DNA of 64,000 bases, from positions 1-64,000 of the forward strand of contig JBNGDI010000004.1 of the NCBI GenBank assembly GCA_049975425.1. Reading direction: 5' to 3'. The position numbers were made by a program, and so were the translations under genes. The notes under the pieces were generated by a model, which worked only from the letters and a program-made list of their open reading frames with translations, ran no database searches and was not told where the DNA came from. Shown here piece by piece: positions 25,713 through 34,913 of this stretch (within the stretch, counting starts at the first letter, position 1; each line of letters opens with the position of its first letter). Source of the DNA: HyVt-105 sp049975425. Its GTDB lineage: Bacteria; Bacteroidota; Bacteroidia; Bacteroidales; VadinHA17.

Positions 25713-28652
25713 TCAGCAGATGAATACCCTTGTGCCCAGACTCCAGTCCATATCTGTCCATTCCAGCACAGACGGAGTATCTATGATCTTACCGCTGTCT
25801 TTCAATTCTATCCTGCCGTGCAGGAGGATAATAATTTTGTCACGGGCATTATTCAGCACATCGGGGGTTAAAATTTCCACACTGCCCCTGGCAATCAGAT
25901 GACGGAGATTTGATTGTTTCCACTGGTTATAGGGCGGCGTTTCCCTCAGAAGGTTTTCAGCAAGCCTGGCCCCTGCTATCCTCCACAAACGGTCCTGCAG
26001 CTTTCCCGACCGGCTCATGAGTTGATTCATATGGGCAGAGGAAATCCACAGGGCAGTTACTGGAGATTCTGCCACCACTTCAGCCGTTCGCGGCAACCCG
26101 GTCAATCCAGCCATTTCACCGATAAACGTACCATATCCAATAACATCAACCACCCTTTCTTTAACCGTAACCTTCACGGTCCCCCTGGCAATGAAAAGCA
26201 ACCCGTCACCCTGGCTGGATTCCCTGATAATTTTTTCTCCAACCGAGTAAACTCTGGTCTGGAACATAGCCAGCAGGCGGTTCACCACCTCCGGTTCCAG
26301 TCCTTGCAGCCAGGGCATATCCCTTAACAGCTCCTGAACTTCGGGTAATTCAACCAGCGGGGAAGAATACATCAGTTTTTTCATCCGTTCTTCAATTCCG
26401 GAAATCATTTTTTCGGCTTCTTCAGCAGAAATCCTGCCGTTTTTCTGAAGTCTTTCCACAGTTCTCCTTTCATAGTTCAGCATGGAACGAATGGCCTGCC
26501 GGGTGGAAATGGCCGAATATATTTCCGGAAAATTCTTCCTCAGATTCCTCAGGAAGGTCAGTCCATGAATCTTATTTTCATTGATCTCTTCTTCGATAAC
26601 AGCCAGATTGACTTCTTCTTCCCGGTTGGGCCGTTCTTCAGCCGCCAGGGCCCTTCCCATACTTTCCACCAGTTTCAGGGCTTCTTCCTGGGCCTCGACA
26701 AACCCCCTGGCACTTTCATAACTCAGGGCCAGTTTTTCAAAAAAACTTCTTCTGGAAAGAATACCGATCAGCGGAACTGATTGCAACCTCACCAGCCATC
26801 TGGGGGTTTTCCATGATTCTTCCAGGTCTTTTCTTGCAGACAGGGGTATCAACCCGCCCGCATCCAGAATTTCGTCAATGGTATCGGAAAGCCTCCTGAC
26901 GGCCGTCGGGCCGAGCAGGCCATCTTTGAACTGATACCAGTAACTGCTTTTTTCCTTTTCCAGTACCCGCCGCCGCATTTCGGCAATGGTTTCTATCCGG
27001 GCTTCTTCATCCGATATACCGGTTTCCTTATCGGGAAGGAAATCCTTCACTTTCTTCCAGTTGGCTTTATGGAGAAACCTATCTTCCTTAATCTTTTCTA
27101 TGTAATTCACCACACTTTGATACTGGTATTGCCTGGCATTTTTCCGCATCAGGGCAATGGCCGGCGAAACCCGCGTCAAACCCAGTTTTTCTACCACCCA
27201 TTTGACGGTAGTGGCATTGATCAGGAGGGTAAGGGTTACGATCCCGGCCGTCAGAAACAGAAACTGATCCCTTGTTTCCTGAGCTATTTCGGTTTCAGCG
27301 GCCACGATCAGCGCCAGGGAAAGGGCAATAGCCCCGCGCAGAGCGCCCCACCACAGTACCGTAGCATCCTTAACGGAAAGACCGTATCCCATACGTCGCA
27401 TCAAGGGATAAAAAACGACGATCATCAAAAACCGGATCAAATGAATTCCGGCATATATCAGTGCGAGGATGAAAAGATTGTCCCAGGTAATTTTCACCTG
27501 CTGGGCAATCACCACTCCCACGATAAGAAAAATAAGGGTATTGGCTATGAAAGCCGCCAGTTCCCAGAATTCGTGCAGGAAATGTTCCACTTCCGGGCTG
27601 ATCCGTGTTCTACCAACACTGGCCATAGCCAATCCAAAAGCCACCAGGCCCAGCACCCCCGAAACATGAAAGAAATGTTCACAGATGTAAAAAGTGATAT
27701 AAGCCGCCGCAATGATCACACTGATCTCGACCAGGGCATCGTTGAATACCAGCCGTACCCAGCCAATCGACAGCCACCCCACCACCATTCCAACCAGAAT
27801 ACCACCCAGGGCAACCCGGAAAAATTCTGTCACCGGTGAATCAGGTTCGGCTGTTCCGGTAATCCCGCTAAAAAATACCATGAACAATACGATAGCCGTT
27901 CCGTCGTTGAGCAGCGATTCCCCCTCAATCAGGGTTCCCAGCTTTTTGCTCGCCCCAAGTTCCTTCAGCAGGGAAACCACGGCTACCGGATCGGTGGCAC
28001 TGACCACCGCTCCGAACATCAACGCGATGGCCCAGTTCCAGTTTGCCAGGCCTGCCCCGGAGGTATTTATCCACATCACCAGTGCCCCGGACAGGAACAT
28101 GGCCAGAATGATCCCCGGAATGGCCAGTATGGAAGCATTCAGAAACGATTTCCTGAAAGTGTGCACATCCATGGCAAAAGCCGCTTCAAAAATGAGGGTG
28201 GGAAGAAAAACATACAGGATCAGATGCGGATCGATATGTCCGGCCCATCTGACAGCCGACCCGAGAAAACCCACCTGTATCTCAGCTCCGAACAGGTGCC
28301 ATACTGAGAACCACCCCATCCGGGCTGCCGCCCCCAGCCCTAATCCGACAATCAAAAGCAGAACCGTATAGGGCAGGGGACTTTTCCTGAACAGGTGGCG
28401 AATGGCGGCGCCGATGATCAGGGCCAGAATCACGAAAAAAAGAGGAGACATGTCGGCCCCGTGACTGTTTTCCCCGGCAGGTGATCCTTCTGAAACTGTA
28501 CGTTCTTCCTCTCCTGGAACAGCTTCGGTTATCACCATTGCCTCATCGTAAGACCGATACGTTGCGGAAAAACATTTTCCGGCCATAATCAGCATCAGGG
28601 TCAGGAAAATGAGAAAGTGTCTCATCCACAGGATTTGCCGTCTGGTCATCAT
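25713..28652 (-). CDS. SOS1-like Na+/H+ antiporter with C-terminal cyclic-nucleotide-binding-type domain
   Basis: 979 residues from the ATG at 28652; a TTG at 28700 is in frame but less convincing. A signal-like helix comes first (about 10-30), then about twelve membrane helices (~70-480) of the CPA1 antiporter family. The ion-binding motifs FGAVVSATDPVAVVSLLKELGASK and EGESLLNDGTAIVLF closely follow plant SOS1 and NhaP-type exchangers. A ~270-residue helical cytoplasmic linker follows, then a CNBD-like beta-roll (about 780-890; GDGLLFIARGTVKV, GEMAGLTGLPRTAEVVAES). It should expel Na+ in exchange for H+, with the CNBD probably as regulator. The usual phosphate-cassette arginine region reads GLPRTAEV, so ligand binding is plausible but unproven. 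Confidence 0.9.
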   Translation of the reverse strand: MMTRRQILWMRHFLIFLTLMLIMAGKCFSATYRSYDEAMVITEAVPGEEERTVSEGSPAGENSHGADMSPLFFVILALIIGAAIRHLFRKSPLPYTVLLLIVGLGLGAAARMGWFSVWHLFGAEIQVGFLGSAVRWAGHIDPHLILYVFLPTLIFEAAFAMDVHTFRKSFLNASILAIPGIILAMFLSGALVMWINTSGAGLANWNWAIALMFGAVVSATDPVAVVSLLKELGASKKLGTLIEGESLLNDGTAIVLFMVFFSGITGTAEPDSPVTEFFRVALGGILVGMVVGWLSIGWVRLVFNDALVEISVIIAAAYITFYICEHFFHVSGVLGLVAFGLAMASVGRTRISPEVEHFLHEFWELAAFIANTLIFLIVGVVIAQQVKITWDNLFILALIYAGIHLIRFLMIVVFYPLMRRMGYGLSVKDATVLWWGALRGAIALSLALIVAAETEIAQETRDQFLFLTAGIVTLTLLINATTVKWVVEKLGLTRVSPAIALMRKNARQYQYQSVVNYIEKIKEDRFLHKANWKKVKDFLPDKETGISDEEARIETIAEMRRRVLEKEKSSYWYQFKDGLLGPTAVRRLSDTIDEILDAGGLIPLSARKDLEESWKTPRWLVRLQSVPLIGILSRRSFFEKLALSYESARGFVEAQEEALKLVESMGRALAAEERPNREEEVNLAVIEEEINENKIHGLTFLRNLRKNFPEIYSAISTRQAIRSMLNYERRTVERLQKNGRISAEEAEKMISGIEERMKKLMYSSPLVELPEVQELLRDMPWLQGLEPEVVNRLLAMFQTRVYSVGEKIIRESSQGDGLLFIARGTVKVTVKERVVDVIGYGTFIGEMAGLTGLPRTAEVVAESPVTALWISSAHMNQLMSRSGKLQDRLWRIAGARLAENLLRETPPYNQWKQSNLRHLIARGSVEILTPDVLNNARDKIIILLHGRIELKDSGKIIDTPSVLEWTDMDWSLGTRVFIC

Positions 28653-28854
28653 GGATGTGCTGCTTTGGAACCCAGTATGGTTTACTATACAATGAAACAA
28701 TAGTAAAACTAAGAAAAATACTTTTTTTCATATATCTGCATCCAACATAATCCGGAACGACATGATTACATACCTTCTACAGGAACAAATCTTCATCCTG
28801 AATCATTCTCTTCACATCAGTATTCCATTCATAAAAATTTTTCCCCTGGCTGCA

Positions 28855-29628
28855 TCAGTCTGTCTTCAGCCGGATACTGACAGGACAATGATCGGAATGA
28901 ACTGCCTCCGGATGAATAGCAGATTCTTTCACGGCATCCCGCAGCGGTTCGGTGATCATATGGTAATCTATCCTCCAGCCCAGGTTCTTTGCTCTTGAAT
29001 TGGCCCTGAAGCTCCACCAGGTGTATTGTTCCGGCTCATCATGAAACATCCTGAAACTGTCAATAAATCCGCTTTCAACCAGCCTGTCCATCCATTCCCG
29101 CTCTTCGGGCAAAAACCCCGATGATTTCAGGTGTCTCTCCGGATGGTTGATGTCAATGGGTTTATGACATATATTAAAATCCCCCGAGACGATCAGCCGG
29201 GGACGTTCCTGCTTCAGTTCATTCAGAAAATGCAGAAACGATTCCAGAAATTTCATTTTGATCTGCTGACGGATATCACCGGTGGTTCCCGAAGGGATAT
29301 AAACGGAAACAAGCGTGAGGGAATCCAGATCCATCCGGAGCACTCTTCCCTCCCGGTCGAATTCCGGTTCTCCCATTCCGGTAACCACCTGGCTGACCGG
29401 TATTCTGGAAAAAACGGCCACTCCGCTGTACCCCTTTTTCTCGGCCGGATGCCAGTACAGATGATACCCCATCTCCTCCATTGGCTTCGTGTCTATCTGG
29501 TCGGGCGTAGCCTTAAGTTCCTGTATGCACAGAATATCGGGCTGTATTCCCCTAAGCCATTCTATAAAACCTTTCCTTACCGCTGACCGTATCCCGTTCA
29601 GGTTATATGAATATATCTCCATATCCAT
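28855..29628 (-). CDS. xth: Exodeoxyribonuclease III / AP endonuclease
   Basis: 257 residues of the EEP nuclease fold. Motifs in order: YNLNGIRSA, CIQELKA (metal-binding glutamate), SGDFNICH (aspartate/asparagine) and SDHCPVSI (aspartate-histidine pair). It cleaves 5' to abasic sites in base-excision repair. Starts either at MDM (used) or two codons later. It is divergent from rsgA and its upstream region overlaps the rsgA promoter zone. Confidence 0.95.
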   Translation of the reverse strand: MDMEIYSYNLNGIRSAVRKGFIEWLRGIQPDILCIQELKATPDQIDTKPMEEMGYHLYWHPAEKKGYSGVAVFSRIPVSQVVTGMGEPEFDREGRVLRMDLDSLTLVSVYIPSGTTGDIRQQIKMKFLESFLHFLNELKQERPRLIVSGDFNICHKPIDINHPERHLKSSGFLPEEREWMDRLVESGFIDSFRMFHDEPEQYTWWSFRANSRAKNLGWRIDYHMITEPLRDAVKESAIHPEAVHSDHCPVSIRLKTD

Positions 29629-29711
29629 GATTTGAAAACATTTTGTGCGGAAGATAGTGATTTCACCCGATCCGTCATCGGCCGGTTCGCAAATTAATTG
29701 GGAATTAGTCG

Positions 29712-29719
29712 TAATTTTG
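29712..29719 (+). promoter_or_regulatory. -7 promoter element before rsgA
   Basis: TAATTTTG matches TAnnTTTG exactly, 15 nt before the rsgA ATG. No proper -33 TTTG is seen at the usual distance. A start near 29727 would leave a very short leader. Confidence 0.4.
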
Positions 29720-29734
29720 CAGAAAAGTAATTAC

Positions 29735-30664
29735 ATGAAAGGTCTGGTTATTAAATCGACCGGCAGCTGGTACCGGGTAAAACTGGAAGATAACCGGATT
29801 ATTCCCTGCAGGATCAGGGGGAAATTTCGCACCTCTGGCATGGAAATCACCAATCCTGTAGCGGTGGGAGACCATGTGGAGGTGGTTCCCGTTGAAAATG
29901 AACCATCCGGACTGATCACCCGCATTTATGAGAGAAAAAATTACATCATCAGAAAATCACCCAACCTGTCACACAAGGCTCAGATTCTGGCTGCCAACAT
30001 CGACCAGACAATCCTGATCATTACCCTGAAGCAGCCTGTAACCACCACCGTATTCGTCGACCGTTTCCTGGCATCCGCCGAAGCCTACAGAATTCCGGTG
30101 CATTTGCTTTTCAACAAGACCGATCTGTACAAAAAGGATGAGAAGAAAGAGCTGGAAAACTGGCTTTCCCTCTACCGCTCACTGGATTACCACTGCTTTA
30201 CCTCGAGTGCTCCCCGGCAAGAAGGCCTGGATGAGTTTGAAGAATTACTGCAAAACCGGTTTACACTGATTGCCGGTCATTCGGGGGTGGGAAAATCCAC
30301 TCTTCTTAACATCATTGACCCCGATCTGAAACTGAAGACAGGGGAAATTTCAAATTACCACCAGAGTGGAAAACACACCACCACATTCCCTGAAATGTTT
30401 GCCATGAAAAACGGAGGTTATGTAATCGATACGCCGGGCATTAAAGGATTTGGCATGGTCGACATGGGAAAGGAAGAGATTTTTCATTTTTTCAGGGAGA
30501 TTTTCCGTTTTTCCGACAGATGCCGGTATCACAACTGCCTGCACATGGATGAACCGGGCTGTGCTGTAAAGGAAGCGGTAACAAAAGGCAAAATAGCCTA
30601 TTCCCGGTACGTATCGTATATCAACATGATGGAAGAAAACGAAGGGGAAAAGTACAGGTCCTGA
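29735..30664 (+). CDS. rsgA: Ribosome small-subunit-dependent GTPase A
   Basis: 309 residues from the ATG at 29735, chosen because the family begins KGLVIKSTGSWY; an earlier frame start at 29645 would add an unrelated tail. An OB-fold domain (1-70) is followed by a circularly permuted GTPase: NKTD (G4) precedes GHSGVGKSTLLN (G1), with DTPGIKGFG (G3). A zinc site CRYHNCLH...GC lies at the C-terminus. It acts in late 30S assembly. The preceding -7 element is consistent with this start. Confidence 0.96.
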   Translation: MKGLVIKSTGSWYRVKLEDNRIIPCRIRGKFRTSGMEITNPVAVGDHVEVVPVENEPSGLITRIYERKNYIIRKSPNLSHKAQILAANIDQTILIITLKQPVTTTVFVDRFLASAEAYRIPVHLLFNKTDLYKKDEKKELENWLSLYRSLDYHCFTSSAPRQEGLDEFEELLQNRFTLIAGHSGVGKSTLLNIIDPDLKLKTGEISNYHQSGKHTTTFPEMFAMKNGGYVIDTPGIKGFGMVDMGKEEIFHFFREIFRFSDRCRYHNCLHMDEPGCAVKEAVTKGKIAYSRYVSYINMMEENEGEKYRS

Positions 30665-30849
30665 ATGAAAGATTTTACCTTCTTCACAGAAGAATGTATC
30701 ACCATGAATGTTATATTTAACGTTTGAAAAAATGAAGAATCATTTTAAGCTTCATAATAATTTATTTTCAAAACTTTTAACATTGCTATATAATCCATAT
30801 TTTTAGATAAGATAAATAATACCGCTCATTCTCAATACCACAGGCTGGT

Positions 30850-33744
30850 ATGCGAAAAATATACATATCCATTTCCCTGGTAATTACCACCATTCTGGTG
30901 GTAAATCTCTACTATTACTTTGATATATACCGGCAACAAATTGATTTTCAGAAGAATTTCCTGATTAATCAGACACAGATATGCAGCTATGAAATTGAAA
31001 AGCGGGCAGATGATTTTGAGAATGAACTGAATTATGTATTATTTTCAGAGGATTTCTCCCGTTTTTTTTCAGATCCTGCCATTCGTGAATCGGGTATTCA
31101 GAAATTGGAGCTTTTGTATGCCAACTACTCAACGCTGGTTAATAACATTCTTGTATACGACAACCGGCAGAACGTTGCCAGCCTGTACAAAGATATGGAG
31201 ACTGCGGGATCCCCCACCGGGCGACCCTTTGCACCCAATTCCCGGCGCGAACTGAAAATTGATTTTTTCACCACCAACACCCAGAAAGAACTCCGTAACC
31301 GGGACGAAATCGTTCCCGACAAAAGTTTTTTTTTCTATTATCTGCCTATCATAAAAGATAACCAGGTAGTGGGAAACATTGAAGTTACCCTGAACATAGA
31401 AATGTTCATCTATGATATATTCAGCAAATACCATGTTGAGGATATTCAGTGGCAGTGGCTGATTGACAGTGAAGGGAATATTATTCTGAACAATCTCACC
31501 GACGAAACCTTTGAGGTTCCGGAATTATATAAAATTACCGGCAACCTTTCCGATGGTTTTATGGGTGACCTGCAGCACGAAGTACTAGGAGAATTCCGGG
31601 GGAAATCCTTTCAGTATGAAGTGATTTCTGTGTATCTGCCCACCCGTATCATGAAACAGGAATACGGTGTGGTATTCTCCCTCCAGACCGATTATATCAA
31701 GGAGGCCATCGTGATTAACGCCGTGTTGATTGCCGGAATTACCTTGTTCCTGGTTGGTCTGATCATTTTCATCTTTCTTTCCGTAATCAAGCAGAAAAAC
31801 AGAGAAGAAAAGAAACTCAGGGAATCGGAATATGCGCTGAAGAATATGGTGGAATCGCTTCCCATCGGAATTCTGATACTGGGACCCGACAAACGGGTAA
31901 GAAACATGAACAGAACAGCAGGCCGTCTTTTCAAAACCACCCCGGAACAGTTGACCGGGGCAATCTACCCCGACATACTCCTTGCATCTGAGGAAAATCA
32001 TGAAAAAGATAATTATTCTCCCTTCAATCAGGAACACGTACTGCATTACAAAAAGGACGAGGAAGAAGTGGTGCTTTACCGGAAAGAGATCCCCCTGCAC
32101 CTGAATGGAGAAGATATAATCCTGGAAGCCCTGATGGATATTACTCCCGTTGAACGGGCCAGAAAACAGGAAGCAGCCGCCAACCAGGCCAAATCAGATT
32201 TTCTGGCCAAGATGAGCCATGAAATACGCACTCCCCTGCATGGTATCATGGGAATGACCGAAGCCCTGGAACGGAGCAAATTATCCGGAGAACAGGCTGA
32301 AACAGTATGCTCAATCAAGAAATCGGCCGAATTGCTTTTATCGGTCATTGCCGACATTCTCGATTTCTCGAAAATTGAAGCCGGCAAAATGATGCTGGAA
32401 GAAATCCCCTTCTTCCTGAGAAAAGAAATGGATATTGTTTACCAACTCTTTCATCACAGAGCCGAAGAAAAGAACATCGATCTGAAAATCGATATTGACC
32501 CCGCAGTTCCCGATGAACTGATAGGTGATCCTTTCAGAATAAGACAGGTATTGTCAAACCTTCTTGACAATGCCGTCAAATTTACTCCTTCGGGATCCAT
32601 TCAGGTAAATATCAAAAAAACAGAGGACAGGGACGGGGTCATTATTTTGCGCTTCGTAGTGGAAGACACAGGGATCGGGATCCCTCAGGAAAAACTGGAA
32701 GAGGTATTCGGATCGTTCAGGCAGGGCGACAACTCGGCCTCCAGAAAATACGGAGGTATGGGGCTGGGAACCACCATCTCCAAACAGCTGGTGGAAATGA
32801 TGAACGGCCAGATACGCGTGGAAAGTCCCGCTTCGCAATCAAACAATTCCAACCTTCCCGGCACAAGATTCGTCTTTACCGTAACGGTATTTTCCAATGA
32901 AAAACTGAAAAAGAACATCGAATATAAAAATGTTAAAAAATATCACCAGATCAAGACCCTGATTATTCTGCAAAAAAACACGAATGATGATTATCTTTTG
33001 AAAACCCTGCATAATTTCGGTGTTTCGACCTATCTGAATTTTTACCAGGATAACACCATTGATCTGATCAAGAACAATGCGGTTCAGAAACTTGAAAAAT
33101 ACAAGGCCATTATTATTAAACATACCCGGACCTTTGACGGATTCAGGGTTCTGAAACGGTTTAGGGAGGAAGGATTAACCAATGAATTTTTAATCATACT
33201 GATCAGTTCACATGACGAACGGAACAATCGGATCAGGGCCCGAAGACTTGGTGTGGATTATTATATCATTGAACCTTTTGAATCATCCGAATTATTCGAC
33301 ATCATTCAGGATAATTTCCCCAACATTGAACCTGAAGAGGGAGAAACTCCGCCCCTTATGAAAATTAAAAAGGACATATCCATTCTGGTGGCCGACGACA
33401 ATTTCATTAACCAGAAAGTAGCCCAGGCCATTTTCAAGAACCTGGGCTATGAAATCGATATGGCTGCTGACGGAAAGGAGGTAATTGAAAAAACGGCCGC
33501 CAGAAACTATGACATTATCTTTATGGATGTGATGATGCCCGAAATGGATGGTTTTGAAGCTGCCGATGAATTGAGAAAACAGGGAAAGGAGATGCCTATT
33601 ATTGCTGTTACCGCGGATACCAATCAGGAAAGCAGGGTGAAATCGAATCACACCAGCATGAATGATTTCATTGCAAAACCCATCAAGGTAGATGAAATTA
33701 AAAGGGTACTGATTCGTTATTTTTCCGTGGCATCGAAGGACTGA
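30850..33744 (+). CDS. Hybrid sensor histidine kinase with one degenerate and one intact receiver
   Basis: 964 residues. Membrane helices at about 7-24 and 288-310 bracket a ~260-residue extracytoplasmic sensor. Then come a PAS domain (~325-440), HisKA with MSHEIRTPLHG (H457), and HATPase with NLLDNAVKF, DTGIGIP and GMGLGTTISK. Two receiver-like regions follow. The first (~700-820) has no phosphorylatable aspartate where YDxxxxD is expected (it reads YKAIIIKHT), so it is probably a pseudo-receiver. The second (~845-955) is intact: VADDN, MDVMMP (D893), VTAD and AKP. No Hpt domain is present, so a separate phosphotransfer protein would be needed to pass the signal on. The ligand and partner are unknown. 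Confidence 0.88.
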   Translation: MRKIYISISLVITTILVVNLYYYFDIYRQQIDFQKNFLINQTQICSYEIEKRADDFENELNYVLFSEDFSRFFSDPAIRESGIQKLELLYANYSTLVNNILVYDNRQNVASLYKDMETAGSPTGRPFAPNSRRELKIDFFTTNTQKELRNRDEIVPDKSFFFYYLPIIKDNQVVGNIEVTLNIEMFIYDIFSKYHVEDIQWQWLIDSEGNIILNNLTDETFEVPELYKITGNLSDGFMGDLQHEVLGEFRGKSFQYEVISVYLPTRIMKQEYGVVFSLQTDYIKEAIVINAVLIAGITLFLVGLIIFIFLSVIKQKNREEKKLRESEYALKNMVESLPIGILILGPDKRVRNMNRTAGRLFKTTPEQLTGAIYPDILLASEENHEKDNYSPFNQEHVLHYKKDEEEVVLYRKEIPLHLNGEDIILEALMDITPVERARKQEAAANQAKSDFLAKMSHEIRTPLHGIMGMTEALERSKLSGEQAETVCSIKKSAELLLSVIADILDFSKIEAGKMMLEEIPFFLRKEMDIVYQLFHHRAEEKNIDLKIDIDPAVPDELIGDPFRIRQVLSNLLDNAVKFTPSGSIQVNIKKTEDRDGVIILRFVVEDTGIGIPQEKLEEVFGSFRQGDNSASRKYGGMGLGTTISKQLVEMMNGQIRVESPASQSNNSNLPGTRFVFTVTVFSNEKLKKNIEYKNVKKYHQIKTLIILQKNTNDDYLLKTLHNFGVSTYLNFYQDNTIDLIKNNAVQKLEKYKAIIIKHTRTFDGFRVLKRFREEGLTNEFLIILISSHDERNNRIRARRLGVDYYIIEPFESSELFDIIQDNFPNIEPEEGETPPLMKIKKDISILVADDNFINQKVAQAIFKNLGYEIDMAADGKEVIEKTAARNYDIIFMDVMMPEMDGFEAADELRKQGKEMPIIAVTADTNQESRVKSNHTSMNDFIAKPIKVDEIKRVLIRYFSVASKD

Positions 33745-33787
33745 CAGCAGGGTTTTGTTTGGCCGCGTCAGTACCGGCCATCTTTTC

Positions 33788-33793
33788 GAGGAG
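33788..33793 (+). promoter_or_regulatory. Ribosome binding site deciding the mnmH start
   Basis: GAGGAG lies 8 nt before the ATG at 33802. It also overlaps an in-frame GTG at 33793, which has no such site at the right distance, so the ATG is preferred. Strong Shine-Dalgarno sequences are scarce in this window. Confidence 0.5.
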
Positions 33794-33801
33794 TGGAACC
33801 G

Positions 33802-34848
33802 ATGAAACCGATCCTGGACATCAACGATTTTCTTACATTATCAGAACACCTCCCGGTTGTCGATGTACGCTCACCATCAGAATTTTCCCGCGGACATTTC
33901 CCGGGAGCATATAATATTCCCCTTTTTAGTGATGAGGAACGAGCCCTGGTGGGTACCGCCTACAAACAGGTCTCAAGAAAAGCCGCCCTGATGAAGGGTT
34001 TCGAAATTGCCGGGCCCCATATGGCCGAATATGTGAAGAAGGCCCGGGAAGTAGCTGGTAGCCGGGGATTACTGATGTATTGCTGGAGAGGAGGTATGCG
34101 TAGCGATTCAATGGCCTGGCTGTTCCGTACGGCCGGAATACCGGTGGCAACACTGGAAGGCGGTTACCGGTCGTATCGCCGTTATCTTAAATCATCTTTG
34201 CAAACACCCGTTCCCCTGGTTGTTATTGGTGGAATGACCGGTTCAGGAAAAACCAGGGTGTTGAATGAACTTAAGAAGGAAGGTTTCCAGGTCATTGACC
34301 TGGAGGGTCTGGCATGCCACAGGGGATCTGCGTTCGGAGCCCTGGGGCAAGCCGCGCAACCTGCCACCGAGCAGTTCGAAAATGATCTGTTTCAGATATT
34401 CAGAATATTAAATCCTGCCCGTTTGATACTGGTGGAAGACGAAAGCAAATCCATCGGCTCGGTGCAGATTCCCGATGAATGGTTCTGTCAGATGAAAAAA
34501 GCCCCGGTTATTGTGCTGGATGTTCCTCGTTCTGCCAGAATAGAACATCTGGTAGAGGAATATGCCGGATTCAATCCGGAACTTTTAAAAGACAGCCTGA
34601 CCCGAATCCGTAAAAAACTGGGGGGTGAACGATGGCAACAGGCTATGAGAGCCCTTGAGAAAAACGATTTCCATACGGTAGCTGATATTGCCCTGCAATA
34701 TTACGATAAGGCTTACCGATACGGCCTGAGCAGACGCGATCCGAAATCCCTGTTTACCGTACATTCCGACAATGCTGATCCCCGGGAAACCGCTCGTCAT
34801 ATCATCGATCTGCTTAAACAGGAAGAGAAACTGCATCTGCCTGTGTGA
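33802..34848 (+). CDS. mnmH: tRNA 2-selenouridine synthase
   Basis: 348 residues. The N-terminal rhodanese domain (~1-130) carries the catalytic cysteine in YCWRGGMRSDSMAWL. The C-terminal domain has a P-loop, GGMTGSGKT (about 140-148), for geranyl or phosphate chemistry. It replaces sulfur with selenium at the wobble 2-thiouridine of tRNA-Lys/Glu/Gln, via a geranylated intermediate. It needs selenophosphate, so selD should exist elsewhere in the genome; none is in this window. It follows the hybrid kinase by about 57 bp. Confidence 0.93.
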   Translation: MKPILDINDFLTLSEHLPVVDVRSPSEFSRGHFPGAYNIPLFSDEERALVGTAYKQVSRKAALMKGFEIAGPHMAEYVKKAREVAGSRGLLMYCWRGGMRSDSMAWLFRTAGIPVATLEGGYRSYRRYLKSSLQTPVPLVVIGGMTGSGKTRVLNELKKEGFQVIDLEGLACHRGSAFGALGQAAQPATEQFENDLFQIFRILNPARLILVEDESKSIGSVQIPDEWFCQMKKAPVIVLDVPRSARIEHLVEEYAGFNPELLKDSLTRIRKKLGGERWQQAMRALEKNDFHTVADIALQYYDKAYRYGLSRRDPKSLFTVHSDNADPRETARHIIDLLKQEEKLHLPV

Positions 34849-34882
34849 GAAAACGAAAGATTGACATTTTCTCTTTTTTTTT
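34847..34882 (+). terminator. Intrinsic terminator after mnmH
   Basis: Arms GAGAAAA (34847-34853) and TTTTCTC (34867-34873) form a 7-bp stem with a 13-nt loop, followed directly by nine T residues. The stem is AT-rich, so efficiency is uncertain. The stop codon of mnmH overlaps the left arm. Confidence 0.5.
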
Positions 34883-34891
34883 GTAATTTTT
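34861..34891 (+). promoter_or_regulatory. Candidate promoter before the 34914 gene
   Basis: TTGACA at 34861 and TAATTT at 34884 are 17 bp apart. The latter also resembles a Bacteroidota -7 element (TAATTTTT, one mismatch to TAnnTTTG). It overlaps the mnmH terminator hairpin, so the two signals share DNA. Confidence 0.4.
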
Positions 34892-34913
34892 CATTACGAA
34901 ATAGAACCCTGTG

